Of a DNA stretch of 64,000 nucleotides, positions 24,706 to 33,418 are shown one piece after another (positions within the stretch are counted from its first letter, which is position 1; each line of letters begins with the position of its first letter). A model generated the notes under the pieces. That model was not told where the DNA came from and made no database searches. It saw only the letters and a program-made list of their open reading frames with translations. Both the position numbers and the translations under genes were made by a program. Source of the stretch: Flaviflagellibacter rhizophilus (lineage in GTDB: Bacteria; Pseudomonadota; Alphaproteobacteria; Rhizobiales; Methylopilaceae); the NCBI RefSeq assembly GCF_033898525.1, contig NZ_JAXAFJ010000010.1:41572-105571 (forward strand), in the 5' to 3' direction.

Positions 24706-25323
24706 TTGAGCAGCACGACACCATCCGGCGGCGGTCTCAACCGTCGCAACTTCCTCACCGCGACCGCAAGCGGCGCGGCCCTTCCCTTTGCTTCGAAAGC
24801 GATGGCCCAGATGCCGGACGCCAACCAAGCCGATGCCGATCCGCGCGACCTCGTGGACGTGAACCTGCGGATCAATGGCCGCGACCATGCCCTGAAGCTG
24901 GACGCCCGCACGACCCTTCTCGACACCCTTCGCGAGCATATCGGCCTGACCGGCTCCAAGAAGGGCTGCGATCAGGGCCAGTGCGGCGCCTGCACCGTGA
25001 TGGTCGACGGCACTCGCGTGCTGTCCTGCTTCACGCTGGCGATCGCCGCGCAGGGCACCGAGATCACCACCATCGAGGGCCTCGCCGGCGAGGGCGGCGA
25101 CCTGCACCCCATGCAGCAGGCCTTCGTGGACCATGACGCCTTCCAGTGCGGTTATTGCACCCCGGGCCAGATCATGTCCGCCGTCGCCTGCGTCAACGAG
25201 GGGCACGCCAGCTCTGACGACGAGATCCGCGAATATATGAGCGGCAATCTGTGCCGTTGCGCCGCCTATCCGAACATCGTGGCCGCGATCAACCAGGCCA
25301 AAGACGTGATGGGGAAAGCCTGA
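24706..25323 (+). CDS. paoA: Aldehyde oxidoreductase 2Fe-2S subunit with Tat signal
   Basis: A 205-residue small subunit of a periplasmic molybdenum aldehyde oxidoreductase of the PaoABC (YagTSR) type. A twin-arginine signal NRRNFLTATA is followed by a hydrophobic stretch, so the assembled enzyme is exported by Tat. The plant-type 2Fe-2S site is CDQGQCGACTVMVDG with a later Cys in VLSC. The second cluster is bound by FQCGYCTPGQ and NLCRCAAYPN. The TTG at 24706 is the likeliest start, placing the RR pair at residues 13-14; an upstream TTG at 24649 would add 19 residues. The stop overlaps the next start. Confidence 0.9.
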   Translation: MSSTTPSGGGLNRRNFLTATASGAALPFASKAMAQMPDANQADADPRDLVDVNLRINGRDHALKLDARTTLLDTLREHIGLTGSKKGCDQGQCGACTVMVDGTRVLSCFTLAIAAQGTEITTIEGLAGEGGDLHPMQQAFVDHDAFQCGYCTPGQIMSAVACVNEGHASSDDEIREYMSGNLCRCAAYPNIVAAINQAKDVMGKA

Positions 25324-26342
25324 TGCGCCCGTTCACCTACCAACGGGTCGACGCGCCCGAACAGGCCGTCATGGCCGCGCGCGCGCCGACCGCGAACGAC
25401 ACGCCGCCCACCATGGCGCAAGCCCAGTTCATCGGCGGCGGCACAACGCTGCTGGACCTGATGAAGCTGGACGTGATGCAGTCGCAGACCCTGGTCAATG
25501 TGGCGCATCTGCCGGCCCGCATCGAGATCACGGACAAGGGCCTTTACCTCACCGGCGCCGTGCGCATGGCGCAGGCCGCCGAGGATGAGAATGTTCGGCG
25601 CGAATTCCCCGTCATCGCCGACAGCCTGAAGCTGGCGGCCAGCCAGCAGCTGCGCAACATGGCGACACTCGCCGGCAATGTGCTGCAGCGCACGCGCTGC
25701 AACTATTTCCGCGACGTCTCCTACGCCCAGTGCAACAAGCGCAATCCGGGCTCCGGCTGCGCGGCGCTGGACGGCCATAACAGGCTGCATGCGATCCTCG
25801 GCACCAGCGAGCACTGCATCGCCTCCTATCCCGGCGACTTTGCGCAGGCGCTGATCGCGCTCGATGCGCAGGTCGAGGTGGCGGGGCCGAACGGCGCACG
25901 CAGCCTGCCCTTCGCGGACCTGCACCGCGAGCCGGGCGACACCCCGCACATCGAGACGGTGCTGGCGCCGGGCGAACTGATCACCGGCTTCACGGTGCCG
26001 CGCGGTGGATGGACCCGCAGGTCTCTGTACCTCAAGGTTCGCGACCGTGAATCCTATGCCTTCGCGACCGCCTCCGCCGCCGTGGCGCTGGAGATGGACG
26101 GCAGCACGGTGACGGAGGCGCGCATCGCGCTTGGCGGCGTCGCCACCAAGCCGTGGCGGGCTCGCGAGGCTGAGGCCGAACTGGTCGGCAAGACGCTGGA
26201 CCAGCCTACCCTCGACGCCGCTGCCCGCGCTGCCTTCAAGGACGCCAAGGGCTACGAATACAACGCCTTCAAGGCGGAACTCGGCCGTCGCACGCTGACA
26301 CGCGCGCTGCTCGACGCCGGGAAGATGGAGATCCGACCATGA
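25323..26342 (+). CDS. paoB: Aldehyde oxidoreductase FAD-binding subunit
   Basis: A 339-residue middle subunit that carries FAD and passes electrons out of the complex. The FAD pyrophosphate-binding motif is FIGGGTTLLDLMK, followed by the second FAD segment NMATLAGNVLQRTRC. As in PaoB, an extra Cys-rich insert (RTRCNYF, QCNKRNPGSGCAAL and HCIASYP) is present and is expected to bind a 4Fe-4S cluster. ATG overlaps the paoA stop by one base (TGATG) and its own end overlaps paoC by four bases. A closely similar protein starts at 63152. Confidence 0.92.
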   Translation: MRPFTYQRVDAPEQAVMAARAPTANDTPPTMAQAQFIGGGTTLLDLMKLDVMQSQTLVNVAHLPARIEITDKGLYLTGAVRMAQAAEDENVRREFPVIADSLKLAASQQLRNMATLAGNVLQRTRCNYFRDVSYAQCNKRNPGSGCAALDGHNRLHAILGTSEHCIASYPGDFAQALIALDAQVEVAGPNGARSLPFADLHREPGDTPHIETVLAPGELITGFTVPRGGWTRRSLYLKVRDRESYAFATASAAVALEMDGSTVTEARIALGGVATKPWRAREAEAELVGKTLDQPTLDAAARAAFKDAKGYEYNAFKAELGRRTLTRALLDAGKMEIRP

Positions 26343-28558
26343 GCGCCGCCGCACCCGAACCAAAAGCCAATATGGGACAGCCGGTCACGCGCTATGACGC
26401 CGTGGCCAAGGTGACCGGAGGGGCTCGCTACCCCTCCGACCAGAGCGTGGACCGACCGGCGCACGCTTTTCTCGTGATGAGCGCCATCGCCAAAGGCCGC
26501 ATCACAGAACTGGACGAAGCCGACGCGCGCGCCGTTCCGGGCGTGCTCGACATCTTCACGCACAGGAACACCGGCGAACTCACCAAGACCGAGTACAAGC
26601 CCGGCGGGGGCGGTGCCTCCACCTCCATGCAGGGCTTCGGGCCGGAGATCGATCACGGCAAGCAGATCGTGGCCATGGTCGTGGCCGACACCTACGAGGC
26701 CGCGCGCGAAGCGGGCTATCGCCTGAAGATCAGCTATGCGGAAGAAGCGCCCACCGCGACCTTCGGCTCACCCGGCGCAGACGTGAAGGACGCGGACCCG
26801 GAAGGCAGCGAGGAAACCAAGAAGAACGAGCGCGAGAAGACCGGCGATGCCGATGCTGCGCTCGCCTCGGCGGCGGTAACGGTCGATGCCGAATATTTCA
26901 TGCCGACGCAGCACCACAATCCGATCGAGCTCTTCACCACCACCTGCGTGTGGGAGGGGCCGAAGCTGACGATCCACGAGCCCAGCCAGTTCGTCTACGG
27001 CCTGAAGAACAACGTGGCGAAGCGGCTCGACATCAGCCCCGACGATATCCACGTGGTCAGCCCCTTCATCGGCGGCGCGTTCGGCTCCAAGGCGCAGATG
27101 ACGCCGCGCACGGCGCTGGTGGCTTTGGCCGCAAAGAAGATCGGTCGTCCGGTGAAGCTCTTCGCCACCCGCGACCAAGGCTACACCGTGTCCACCTATC
27201 GGGCCGAGACCAGGCATCATGTGAAGCTGGGCGCGGACGAGAAGGGCAAGCTCGTCGCCTACTGGCACGAAGGGCAGGAGGTCACCTCCCGCCCGGACAC
27301 CTATTCCGTGAGCGGCACGGAAGAGACGCAGCACCTCTACCATTTTGGCGCGGTGCACAGCCACGTGGACGTGGTGCACGCCGACCGCAACACGCCGGGC
27401 TTCATGCGTTCCCCGCCGGTCGTGCCCTATGTCTACGCTCTGGAAAGCGCGCTGGACGAACTGGCCGTCAAGCTGAAGATGGACCCGGTCGAACTTCGCC
27501 GCGTCAACGACTCGATGAAGGACAGCTTCGGCAAGGAATATACGAGCCGGTCCCTGATGGCCTGCTACGACGCCGCCGCGGAACGCTTCGGGTGGTCGGC
27601 CCGCAATCCCGAGCCCGGCTCCATGCGCGATGGCGACTGGCTGATCGGCTGGGGCTGCGCCACCGCCGTCTATCCCACGCATATCGGCGCGGCGGCCGTG
27701 CGCGTGCGGCTCAACGCCAATGGCGGCGTGCTGGTGCAGACGGCGGCACACGATCTCGGAACGGGTGCCTACACCGTCATCGCACAGGAGGCGGCGGATC
27801 GGCTGGGCGTGCCTTATGAGAACGTCGAGGTGGAGATCGGCGACAGTTCCCTGCCGGCGGCCACGGTCGCGGGCGGCTCCAACACCACGGCCAGCGTCTG
27901 CTCGGCCGTGATCAAAGCCTGTGCCGCAATCAGCAGCCGCCTCGTCGGCAGCAGCGCCGGGGTGGCTATGGGCGGCAATCTGGGGGCCCTGTTCCAGCAG
28001 GCGGGCGTCAGCCAGATCGAGGAGTATGCAGAATACGTCCCGCCGGGCGGCAGCGCGGACGCTATCGCAAAGCTGAGCAAGGGCCAGCCGACCCTCACTG
28101 GCGGCGGCTCGGGCGAGAAGCTGATGTATGCGCTCGGCGCTGAATTCGTGGAGGTGCGGATCAATGCCCGCACCCGCGAGATCCGCTGCCCTCGTGCGGT
28201 CGGCGCGTTCGCAGGAGGCCGCATCATGAACACGCGCACGGCCCACAGCCAGCTGATGGGGGGCATGATCTGGGGCATTTCCTCGGCCCTGCACGAAGAG
28301 ACCGAGATCGACAAGAAGCGGGCCCGTTACGTCAACGACAACATCTCGGAATACCTCATCCCGGTGAACGCCGACATCAAGGACATCGACGTCATCATGC
28401 TCTCCGAGGAGGACAGCGAGGTGAACCCGGCCGGCGTGAAAGGCTTGGGGGAACTCGGCAATGTCGGAACGGCGGCCGCCATCGCGAACGCCGTCTACCA
28501 TGCGACGGGCATCCGCGTGCGCGACCTGCCGATCCGCATCGAAGACCTGCTGGCGTGA
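26339..28558 (+). CDS. paoC: Aldehyde oxidoreductase molybdenum-binding subunit
   Basis: A 739-residue catalytic subunit of the xanthine-oxidase family that binds the molybdopterin-cytosine-dinucleotide cofactor. Family signatures are DAVAKVTGGARYPSD near the start, the IGGAFGSKAQMTPRT segment, the TAAHDLGTGAYT and AGGSNTTAS cofactor loops, and the C-terminal VKGLGELGNVGTA, in which Glu is the catalytic base. It probably oxidises aldehydes to carboxylic acids; the exact substrate is not evident. It has no signal of its own and would be exported with PaoA. It overlaps both neighbours by four bases. Confidence 0.92.
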   Translation: MSAAAPEPKANMGQPVTRYDAVAKVTGGARYPSDQSVDRPAHAFLVMSAIAKGRITELDEADARAVPGVLDIFTHRNTGELTKTEYKPGGGGASTSMQGFGPEIDHGKQIVAMVVADTYEAAREAGYRLKISYAEEAPTATFGSPGADVKDADPEGSEETKKNEREKTGDADAALASAAVTVDAEYFMPTQHHNPIELFTTTCVWEGPKLTIHEPSQFVYGLKNNVAKRLDISPDDIHVVSPFIGGAFGSKAQMTPRTALVALAAKKIGRPVKLFATRDQGYTVSTYRAETRHHVKLGADEKGKLVAYWHEGQEVTSRPDTYSVSGTEETQHLYHFGAVHSHVDVVHADRNTPGFMRSPPVVPYVYALESALDELAVKLKMDPVELRRVNDSMKDSFGKEYTSRSLMACYDAAAERFGWSARNPEPGSMRDGDWLIGWGCATAVYPTHIGAAAVRVRLNANGGVLVQTAAHDLGTGAYTVIAQEAADRLGVPYENVEVEIGDSSLPAATVAGGSNTTASVCSAVIKACAAISSRLVGSSAGVAMGGNLGALFQQAGVSQIEEYAEYVPPGGSADAIAKLSKGQPTLTGGGSGEKLMYALGAEFVEVRINARTREIRCPRAVGAFAGGRIMNTRTAHSQLMGGMIWGISSALHEETEIDKKRARYVNDNISEYLIPVNADIKDIDVIMLSEEDSEVNPAGVKGLGELGNVGTAAAIANAVYHATGIRVRDLPIRIEDLLA

Positions 28559-29604
28559 CAGGCCTGCCGCCGGCGGTATCGGGCGACTGGCCGGATTTCG
28601 GCCTGGTGGATGACATCAGGCCGGCGCTGGCGACAGCCATGGCAGCCGGCAAGGCTGCTGCCTTGGCCACCCTGCACGCCGCGCAGGGTGGCGCGCCGCG
28701 CGGGATCGGCGCGCAGATCCTGTTCACCGAGGACGATGCAGCCGGCTATGTGTCGGGCGGATGCGTGGAGGCCGACATCGCCCGCCACGCAATGGAAGTG
28801 CTCGGCAGTGGTGAACCCCGCCGTATCGTTTACGGGCGCGGGGGGCCGCTGGACATCCAACTGCCCTGCGGCGGGCGCATCGAACTGCTCGTGGAAAGGA
28901 TTCTTCCCGACGACGCGGCGGCACGGCGCCTCGTTGATCTGATGGCCCGCCGGGAGGCCGCGCTCTGGCTGACCAACGGATATGAGCGGGCCGTTCTCGC
29001 GGAGGGCGAGGATTGCTCCCGGCTGCCAAGCGCGCTGCGAGGCGCGTTCGCACATGCGCACGGTGCATCCCCTGGCGACGGTTCGGCCATATATCGCGTC
29101 TACGAGCCCCCGCGCCGCGCGATCGTTCTCGGCAGCGACCCCACCGTGCTCGCATTTGCGTCCGTGGCGGCTATGATGGGCGTCGAGGTGACACTGGTCC
29201 GTCCGTCGGGCCCGGCATCGCCCCCGCCGGTTGCCGGCATCAGCTACAGGCGCGAGCGTCCGGGTGCAGCACTCGCCTCGTTGAAGCCGGACCGCTGGAC
29301 CTCGGTGGTGATCGCCATGCACGACGAGATCAACGATCATGAGGCACTGATGGCGGCACTGCCGTCCCAAGCCTTCTATGTCGGCCTGCTCGGCAGCCGC
29401 AGGCGCCTTGGGGACAAGCTGGATCGCCTCCGAGACAGCGGTCTGGATGCGGCGGCGATCGCCCGCCTGCGCGCCCCCATCGGCCTGCCGCTCGGCGGCT
29501 CCTCGCCTTGGGAAATCGCGCTGTCGATCCTCGCCGAAATCACGCGGGATACAGATGCCATTCGCCTGAAGTCTTGGCCGGCGGCGGATGCCCGCGCAGC
29601 CTGA
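28555..29604 (+). CDS. paoD: XdhC/PaoD-type molybdenum-cofactor insertion factor
   Basis: A 349-residue chaperone that protects the molybdenum cofactor and helps insert it, with its sulfido ligand, into PaoC. The N-terminal XdhC/CoxI domain shows ALATLHAAQGGAPRGIGAQ and YVSGGCVEADI, including the conserved Cys. The C-terminal Rossmann-like domain has VLGSDPTVLAF and FYVGLLGSRRRL, then GLPLGGSSPWEIALSILAEI. The GTG start overlaps the paoC stop by four bases. The protein is cytosolic. Confidence 0.9.
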   Translation: MTGLPPAVSGDWPDFGLVDDIRPALATAMAAGKAAALATLHAAQGGAPRGIGAQILFTEDDAAGYVSGGCVEADIARHAMEVLGSGEPRRIVYGRGGPLDIQLPCGGRIELLVERILPDDAAARRLVDLMARREAALWLTNGYERAVLAEGEDCSRLPSALRGAFAHAHGASPGDGSAIYRVYEPPRRAIVLGSDPTVLAFASVAAMMGVEVTLVRPSGPASPPPVAGISYRRERPGAALASLKPDRWTSVVIAMHDEINDHEALMAALPSQAFYVGLLGSRRRLGDKLDRLRDSGLDAAAIARLRAPIGLPLGGSSPWEIALSILAEITRDTDAIRLKSWPAADARAA

Positions 29605-30196
29605 GGCCCGGTTCGCGGGCATCATCCTCGCAGCGGGACTTGGCAGCCGCTTCGGCGGCCGCAAGCTGCTCGCCCCTTTCCGCGGAGGCGTGCTGCTGGA
29701 TAGGGCGGTGGATGCCGCCTTGGCCGCACCGCTCGATCCCGTGATCCTCGTCACCGGCGCGGATGCGCGGGACGTGGAAGCCGCGGCACGCGCGCGCGCC
29801 GCTTCTGCGGGACGGGATCTGCTCTGCGTCCATGCCGCCGAGCATGCAAATGGTCTCTCCGAAAGCCTGATGGCCGGTCTCGCCGCCGTGCCGGAACGGT
29901 GCGAAGGCGCCGTGGTCTTCCTCGGCGACATGCCGAACCTGCCCGCCGATATCGTCGCCCGCCTGATCGGCGCGCTGCGGCCCCGCCACCTCGCGGCGGC
30001 ACCGCTGTTCCGGGGCCAGCGCGGGCATCCCGTTCTGCTGCGACGCGAGCTCTTCCCGTCCCTTCAGGATTTGCAGGGTGACAAGGGGGCGGGAACGGTC
30101 TTGCCGGGCCTCGATGATCGGCTGCTTCTCGTGGAGCACGACGATCCCGGCATCGTGTTCGATGTCGATCGCCCCGAAGACCTTCACAGTTCCTGA
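29588..30196 (+). CDS. mocA: MobA-like nucleotidyltransferase (MocA type, MCD cofactor)
   Basis: A 202-residue nucleotidyltransferase. The N-terminal IILAAGLGSRFGGRKLLAP motif is the sugar-nucleotide/cofactor transferase signature, with later FLGDMPNLPADIV and GQRGHPVLL. In operons with xanthine-oxidase-family enzymes such proteins add CMP to molybdopterin, making the MCD form used by PaoC. The final 17 bases of paoD overlap its start, and it is the last gene of the five-gene pao unit. MobA (GMP transfer) is the alternative, less likely from context. Confidence 0.85.
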   Translation: MPAQPEARFAGIILAAGLGSRFGGRKLLAPFRGGVLLDRAVDAALAAPLDPVILVTGADARDVEAAARARAASAGRDLLCVHAAEHANGLSESLMAGLAAVPERCEGAVVFLGDMPNLPADIVARLIGALRPRHLAAAPLFRGQRGHPVLLRRELFPSLQDLQGDKGAGTVLPGLDDRLLLVEHDDPGIVFDVDRPEDLHSS

Positions 30197-30281
30197 CCAG
30201 CCACCATTTCTCGAAATATCACGTTCAAGAACACCGGCTATCAAGCCCTTCGGGATGGCCTAAGATGCGGCCGCCGAGGAC

Positions 30282-30593
30282 ATGAGGATGAACATGCTGA
30301 TCGACACTGTCGCCCAAGCCATCTGGAACGAGCACGCCGGCGCGGAAGGCGCTGGCTCCTGGGAAGCGGCAGAGCCCGCGCTGCGCGAGCGCTTCCTTGG
30401 CTATGCCCGGGTCGCCGTCCAGGCCATGTCCCACCCGACGCCCCACATGCTGAGCGAAGGAAACCGGGCGCTGCAGACCTGGGAGCATTCGGAACATTAC
30501 CGCAGCCCCGTGGACGGCATCTGGCACGCCATGATCGTGGCCGAGGTACCGGACCGCGAGCGGCCCCGCCGGGTAGGCTTCGACGAACTCTGA
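30282..30593 (+). CDS. Conserved small hypothetical protein
   Basis: A 103-residue soluble protein that I do not recognise. It is Trp- and Ala-rich, with AIWNEHAG and ERFLGYARVAVQAM, followed by a Glu/His-rich middle and a basic C-terminus ending in FDEL. Three Met codons (30282, 30288, 30294) are possible starts; the first has GAGGAC very near, while the third has AGGA five bases upstream. It is a single gene between the pao operon and the peptidase gene. Its codon use looks like that of its neighbours. Confidence 0.75.
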   Translation: MRMNMLIDTVAQAIWNEHAGAEGAGSWEAAEPALRERFLGYARVAVQAMSHPTPHMLSEGNRALQTWEHSEHYRSPVDGIWHAMIVAEVPDRERPRRVGFDEL

Positions 30594-30656
30594 CGGCGGC
30601 CTTTGCAGGGTGCGGACGCCGTCTCTACATAGAAGGCGATCCCTCAGGAGCCTTCC

Positions 30657-32732
30657 ATGTCCGCTGCCCCGGCAACCTCCGACAATCCCCTGCTCCAGCC
30701 ATGGACGGCGCCCTTCGGGGCTCCTCCCTTCGCCGAGATCAGGCCCGAGCATTTCGCACAGGCCTTCGAGGCGGGACTCGCAGAGAGCACAGCCGGGATG
30801 CTTGCGGTTGCCGCCGATGCGGACGAGCCGAGCTTCCAGAACACCATCGAGGCGCTGGAGGCGAACGGGCCGATCCTGCAGCGGGTCTCGTCGGTGTTCT
30901 TCAACCTTGCCGGCGCCGACACCAATGACGCCATAGAGGCCGTGGAGCGCGACATCGCGCCGGTGCTGTCGCGCCATTCCAGCGAGATGTTCCTGAACGG
31001 CGATCTGTTCCGCCGCATCGCCACCCTCTACGGGCAGCGGGACACACTCGCGCTGACGCCGGAGCAGCGCCGGGTGCTCGATCGCTATCATACGATGTTC
31101 GTGAGGAACGGCGCCGCGCTGCCGGAGGCGCAGAAGGCCCGTCTGGCCGCGATCAGCGAGCGTCTTGCCACGCTCTCCACCTCCTTCGGCCAGAACGTGC
31201 TGGCCGACGAACGCGCCTGGACGATGACGCTGGGAGCCGACGACCTCGACGGGCTTTCCGAAGCGCAGGTCGCCGCCGCCGCCAAAGCCGCCGAGGATCG
31301 TGGCGTCGCCGGCTACGTCATTACCCTGGCCCGCTCCAGCATCGAACCGTTCCTGCAATCCTCGACGCGGCGCGACCTGCGCGAGACAGCCTTCCGCGCC
31401 TGGACGGCACGCGGCGAGAACCCCGGCGCCACCGACAACCGGCTGGTCGTCGCCGAAATGGTGGCGTTGCGGGCCGAATATGCCCGCCTGCTCGGCTATG
31501 AGAGCTGGGCGCACTTCAAGCTCGAAGACGTGATGGCGAAGACGCCGGAGGCGGTGCGCGGCCTGTTGCATCAGGTGTGGACGCCGGCCAAGGCGCGCGC
31601 CGCCACCGAGCAGCGCGACCTGCAGAAGCTGGCCGCCGGGCGTGGCGACAACATCGAGATCGAGGCCTGGGACTGGCGCTTCTACACCGAGGCGCTGCGC
31701 AAGGAGCGCTACGATCTCGACGACGCCGAGGTGAAGCCATACCTGCAGCTGGAGCAGATCATCGCGGCCGCCTTCGACACCGCGACCCGGCTGTTCGGGG
31801 TTACGTTCGATGAGCGCCCGGACATGCCGGTCTACCATCCCGACGTGCGGGCCTGGGAGGTGCGCGACGCCGAAGGCGGTCATGTCGGCCTCTTCCTGGG
31901 CGATTACTTCGCCAGGCCCTCCAAGCACAGCGGTGCGTGGATGAGCGCCTTCCGCAGCCAGGAACGGCTGACCGGCGACATCCGTCCCATTATCGTCAAC
32001 GTGATGAACTTCTCGAAGCCGCCCGAGGGCCAGCCCGCCCTCATCGGCATGGACGATGCGCGCACCCTATTCCACGAATTCGGCCACGGCCTGCACGGCC
32101 TGCTCTCGGACGTGACCTATCCGCTGATTTCCGGCACGGGGGTGGCGCGCGATTTCGTGGAGTTGCCGTCCCAGCTTTACGAGCACTGGCTGGAGCAGCC
32201 CGAAGTGCTGAGCCGCTTCGCGGTACACCATGAAACCGGCGACGCCATGCCCACCGAGATGCTGGACCGGCTACTCTCCGCGCGCCGCTTCAACCAGGGT
32301 TTCGCCACGGTGGAATACACCTCCTCTGCCTTGGTCGATCTGGATTTCCACCTGCTGACCGACACCGGAGAGCTCGACGCCGCACGGTTCGAACGCGACA
32401 CGCTGGAGCGGATCGGCATGCCGCGCGCCATCTCCATGCGTCACCGCACCCCGCATTTCGGGCACATCTTCTCCGGCGGCTATTCGGCGGGTTACTACTC
32501 CTATCTATGGTCGGAGGTTCTCGACGCCGATGCCTTCGACGCCTTCCGCGAGGCAGGCGACATCTTCGACCCGGCCACGGCGCGGCGGCTCAAGGACTTC
32601 ATCTACTCGGCCGGCGGACGGCAGGATCCGCATGAGGCCTACCGCGCTTTCCGGGGCCGCGATGCCTCGCCGGAAGCCCTGCTGAAGAAGCGCGGACTGG
32701 ACGTGGCGGAACTGGCGAGCGGCGAGGTGTAG
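30657..32732 (+). CDS. dcp: M3 family peptidyl-dipeptidase (Dcp)
   Basis: A 691-residue zinc metallopeptidase of the M3/thimet family that trims dipeptides from the C-terminus of peptides. The zinc motif is HEFGHGLHG at residues 473-477 and beyond, with the third ligand Glu expected in the following FVELPSQLYEHW segment. The C-terminal GYSAGYYSYLWSEV is typical of Dcp. There is no signal peptide, so it acts in the cytosol. The length (E. coli Dcp has 681 residues) and an upstream AGGAG-type site (caggagcc) support the start. Confidence 0.93.
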   Translation: MSAAPATSDNPLLQPWTAPFGAPPFAEIRPEHFAQAFEAGLAESTAGMLAVAADADEPSFQNTIEALEANGPILQRVSSVFFNLAGADTNDAIEAVERDIAPVLSRHSSEMFLNGDLFRRIATLYGQRDTLALTPEQRRVLDRYHTMFVRNGAALPEAQKARLAAISERLATLSTSFGQNVLADERAWTMTLGADDLDGLSEAQVAAAAKAAEDRGVAGYVITLARSSIEPFLQSSTRRDLRETAFRAWTARGENPGATDNRLVVAEMVALRAEYARLLGYESWAHFKLEDVMAKTPEAVRGLLHQVWTPAKARAATEQRDLQKLAAGRGDNIEIEAWDWRFYTEALRKERYDLDDAEVKPYLQLEQIIAAAFDTATRLFGVTFDERPDMPVYHPDVRAWEVRDAEGGHVGLFLGDYFARPSKHSGAWMSAFRSQERLTGDIRPIIVNVMNFSKPPEGQPALIGMDDARTLFHEFGHGLHGLLSDVTYPLISGTGVARDFVELPSQLYEHWLEQPEVLSRFAVHHETGDAMPTEMLDRLLSARRFNQGFATVEYTSSALVDLDFHLLTDTGELDAARFERDTLERIGMPRAISMRHRTPHFGHIFSGGYSAGYYSYLWSEVLDADAFDAFREAGDIFDPATARRLKDFIYSAGGRQDPHEAYRAFRGRDASPEALLKKRGLDVAELASGEV

Positions 32733-32745
32733 AGGGCACGCTCCG

Positions 32746-32814
32746 CCTCATCCTGATCTTGTCGAAGCACGCCTGCTCGCTCCGCGACCATCCTTTGACA
32801 GGCTCAGGATGAGG
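32746..32814. repeat. REP-like palindrome, copy 2 (degenerate)
   Basis: This is a diverged copy of the element at 22861. Arms 32746-32771 and 32789-32814 match copy 1 except for a few changes, for example GATCTTG for GAGCTTG in the left arm and TTTGACAGG for TTCGACAAG in the right arm. It lies in the 162-base gap between dcp and msrB. Confidence 0.8.
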
Positions 32815-32894
32815 TTCGTTCTAGACTGAACGGCCCGTGGCAGCAGGGGCGGCGGCTTCCTATATTCTTTCGCAGAAACAGATAAGGAGCCTGC

Positions 32895-33377
32895 ATGGCC
32901 ACCACTGCGCACACGTCGAAGCTCGGCTTCGATCTCACACCGCCCGACGCCGACGAGATGGCACATCTGACGGCCGACCTGACGCCGGAGGAGAGCCATA
33001 TCCTGCTCGACCACGGCACCGAACGGCCGTTCTGCGGGGTCTTCAACGGCAGCAAGGAAACGGGCGTCTTCACCTGCCGCGTCTGCGGCCTGCCCCTGTT
33101 CCGGTCCGCCGCGAAGTTCGAGTCCGGCACCGGTTGGCCGAGCTTCTTCGCTCCGGTCGATCCCGAGCACGTCAAGATCGTGCGCGATACGAGCTACGGC
33201 ATGGTGCGTGAAGAGGTGCGCTGCGAGCGCTGCGACAGCCATATGGGCCATGTCTTCAACGACGGCCCGCGCCCGACCGGCCTCCGCTTCTGCATGAACT
33301 CGGCGTCCATGTCGTTCGTGCCGGAAGGCGAGGAGATCCCGGACAGGCTTGAGCGGGATGATCCGCAGACCGTGTGA
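32895..33377 (+). CDS. msrB: Peptide methionine (R)-S-oxide reductase
   Basis: A 160-residue enzyme that reduces methionine-R-sulfoxide in proteins and so repairs oxidative damage. Two CXXC pairs (Cys61/64 and Cys110/113) bind structural zinc. The catalytic cysteine is Cys133 in RFCMNSAS. Family blocks GTGWPSFFAP and HMGHVFNDGP are intact. It has no signal peptide. The start has an AAGGAG site. A strong terminator follows the gene. Confidence 0.96.
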   Translation: MATTAHTSKLGFDLTPPDADEMAHLTADLTPEESHILLDHGTERPFCGVFNGSKETGVFTCRVCGLPLFRSAAKFESGTGWPSFFAPVDPEHVKIVRDTSYGMVREEVRCERCDSHMGHVFNDGPRPTGLRFCMNSASMSFVPEGEEIPDRLERDDPQTV

Positions 33378-33384
33378 CAATGAA

Positions 33385-33412
33385 AAGGCCGGCGGCAGGA
33401 ACCGCCGGCCTT
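33385..33412. terminator. Bidirectional intrinsic terminator after msrB
   Basis: AAGGCCGGCGG pairs perfectly with CCGCCGGCCTT (11 bp) around a 6-base loop, with A residues on the left and TTCTT on the right. It sits between the convergent msrB and luciferase-like genes, so it can serve both. Confidence 0.9.
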
Positions 33413-33418
33413 CTTCTA

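Noticed and set aside
26768..28501. Long minus-strand open frame (577 codons)
   Set aside because: It lies wholly opposite paoC, has His/Arg/Gly-rich nonsense-like composition and no start context.
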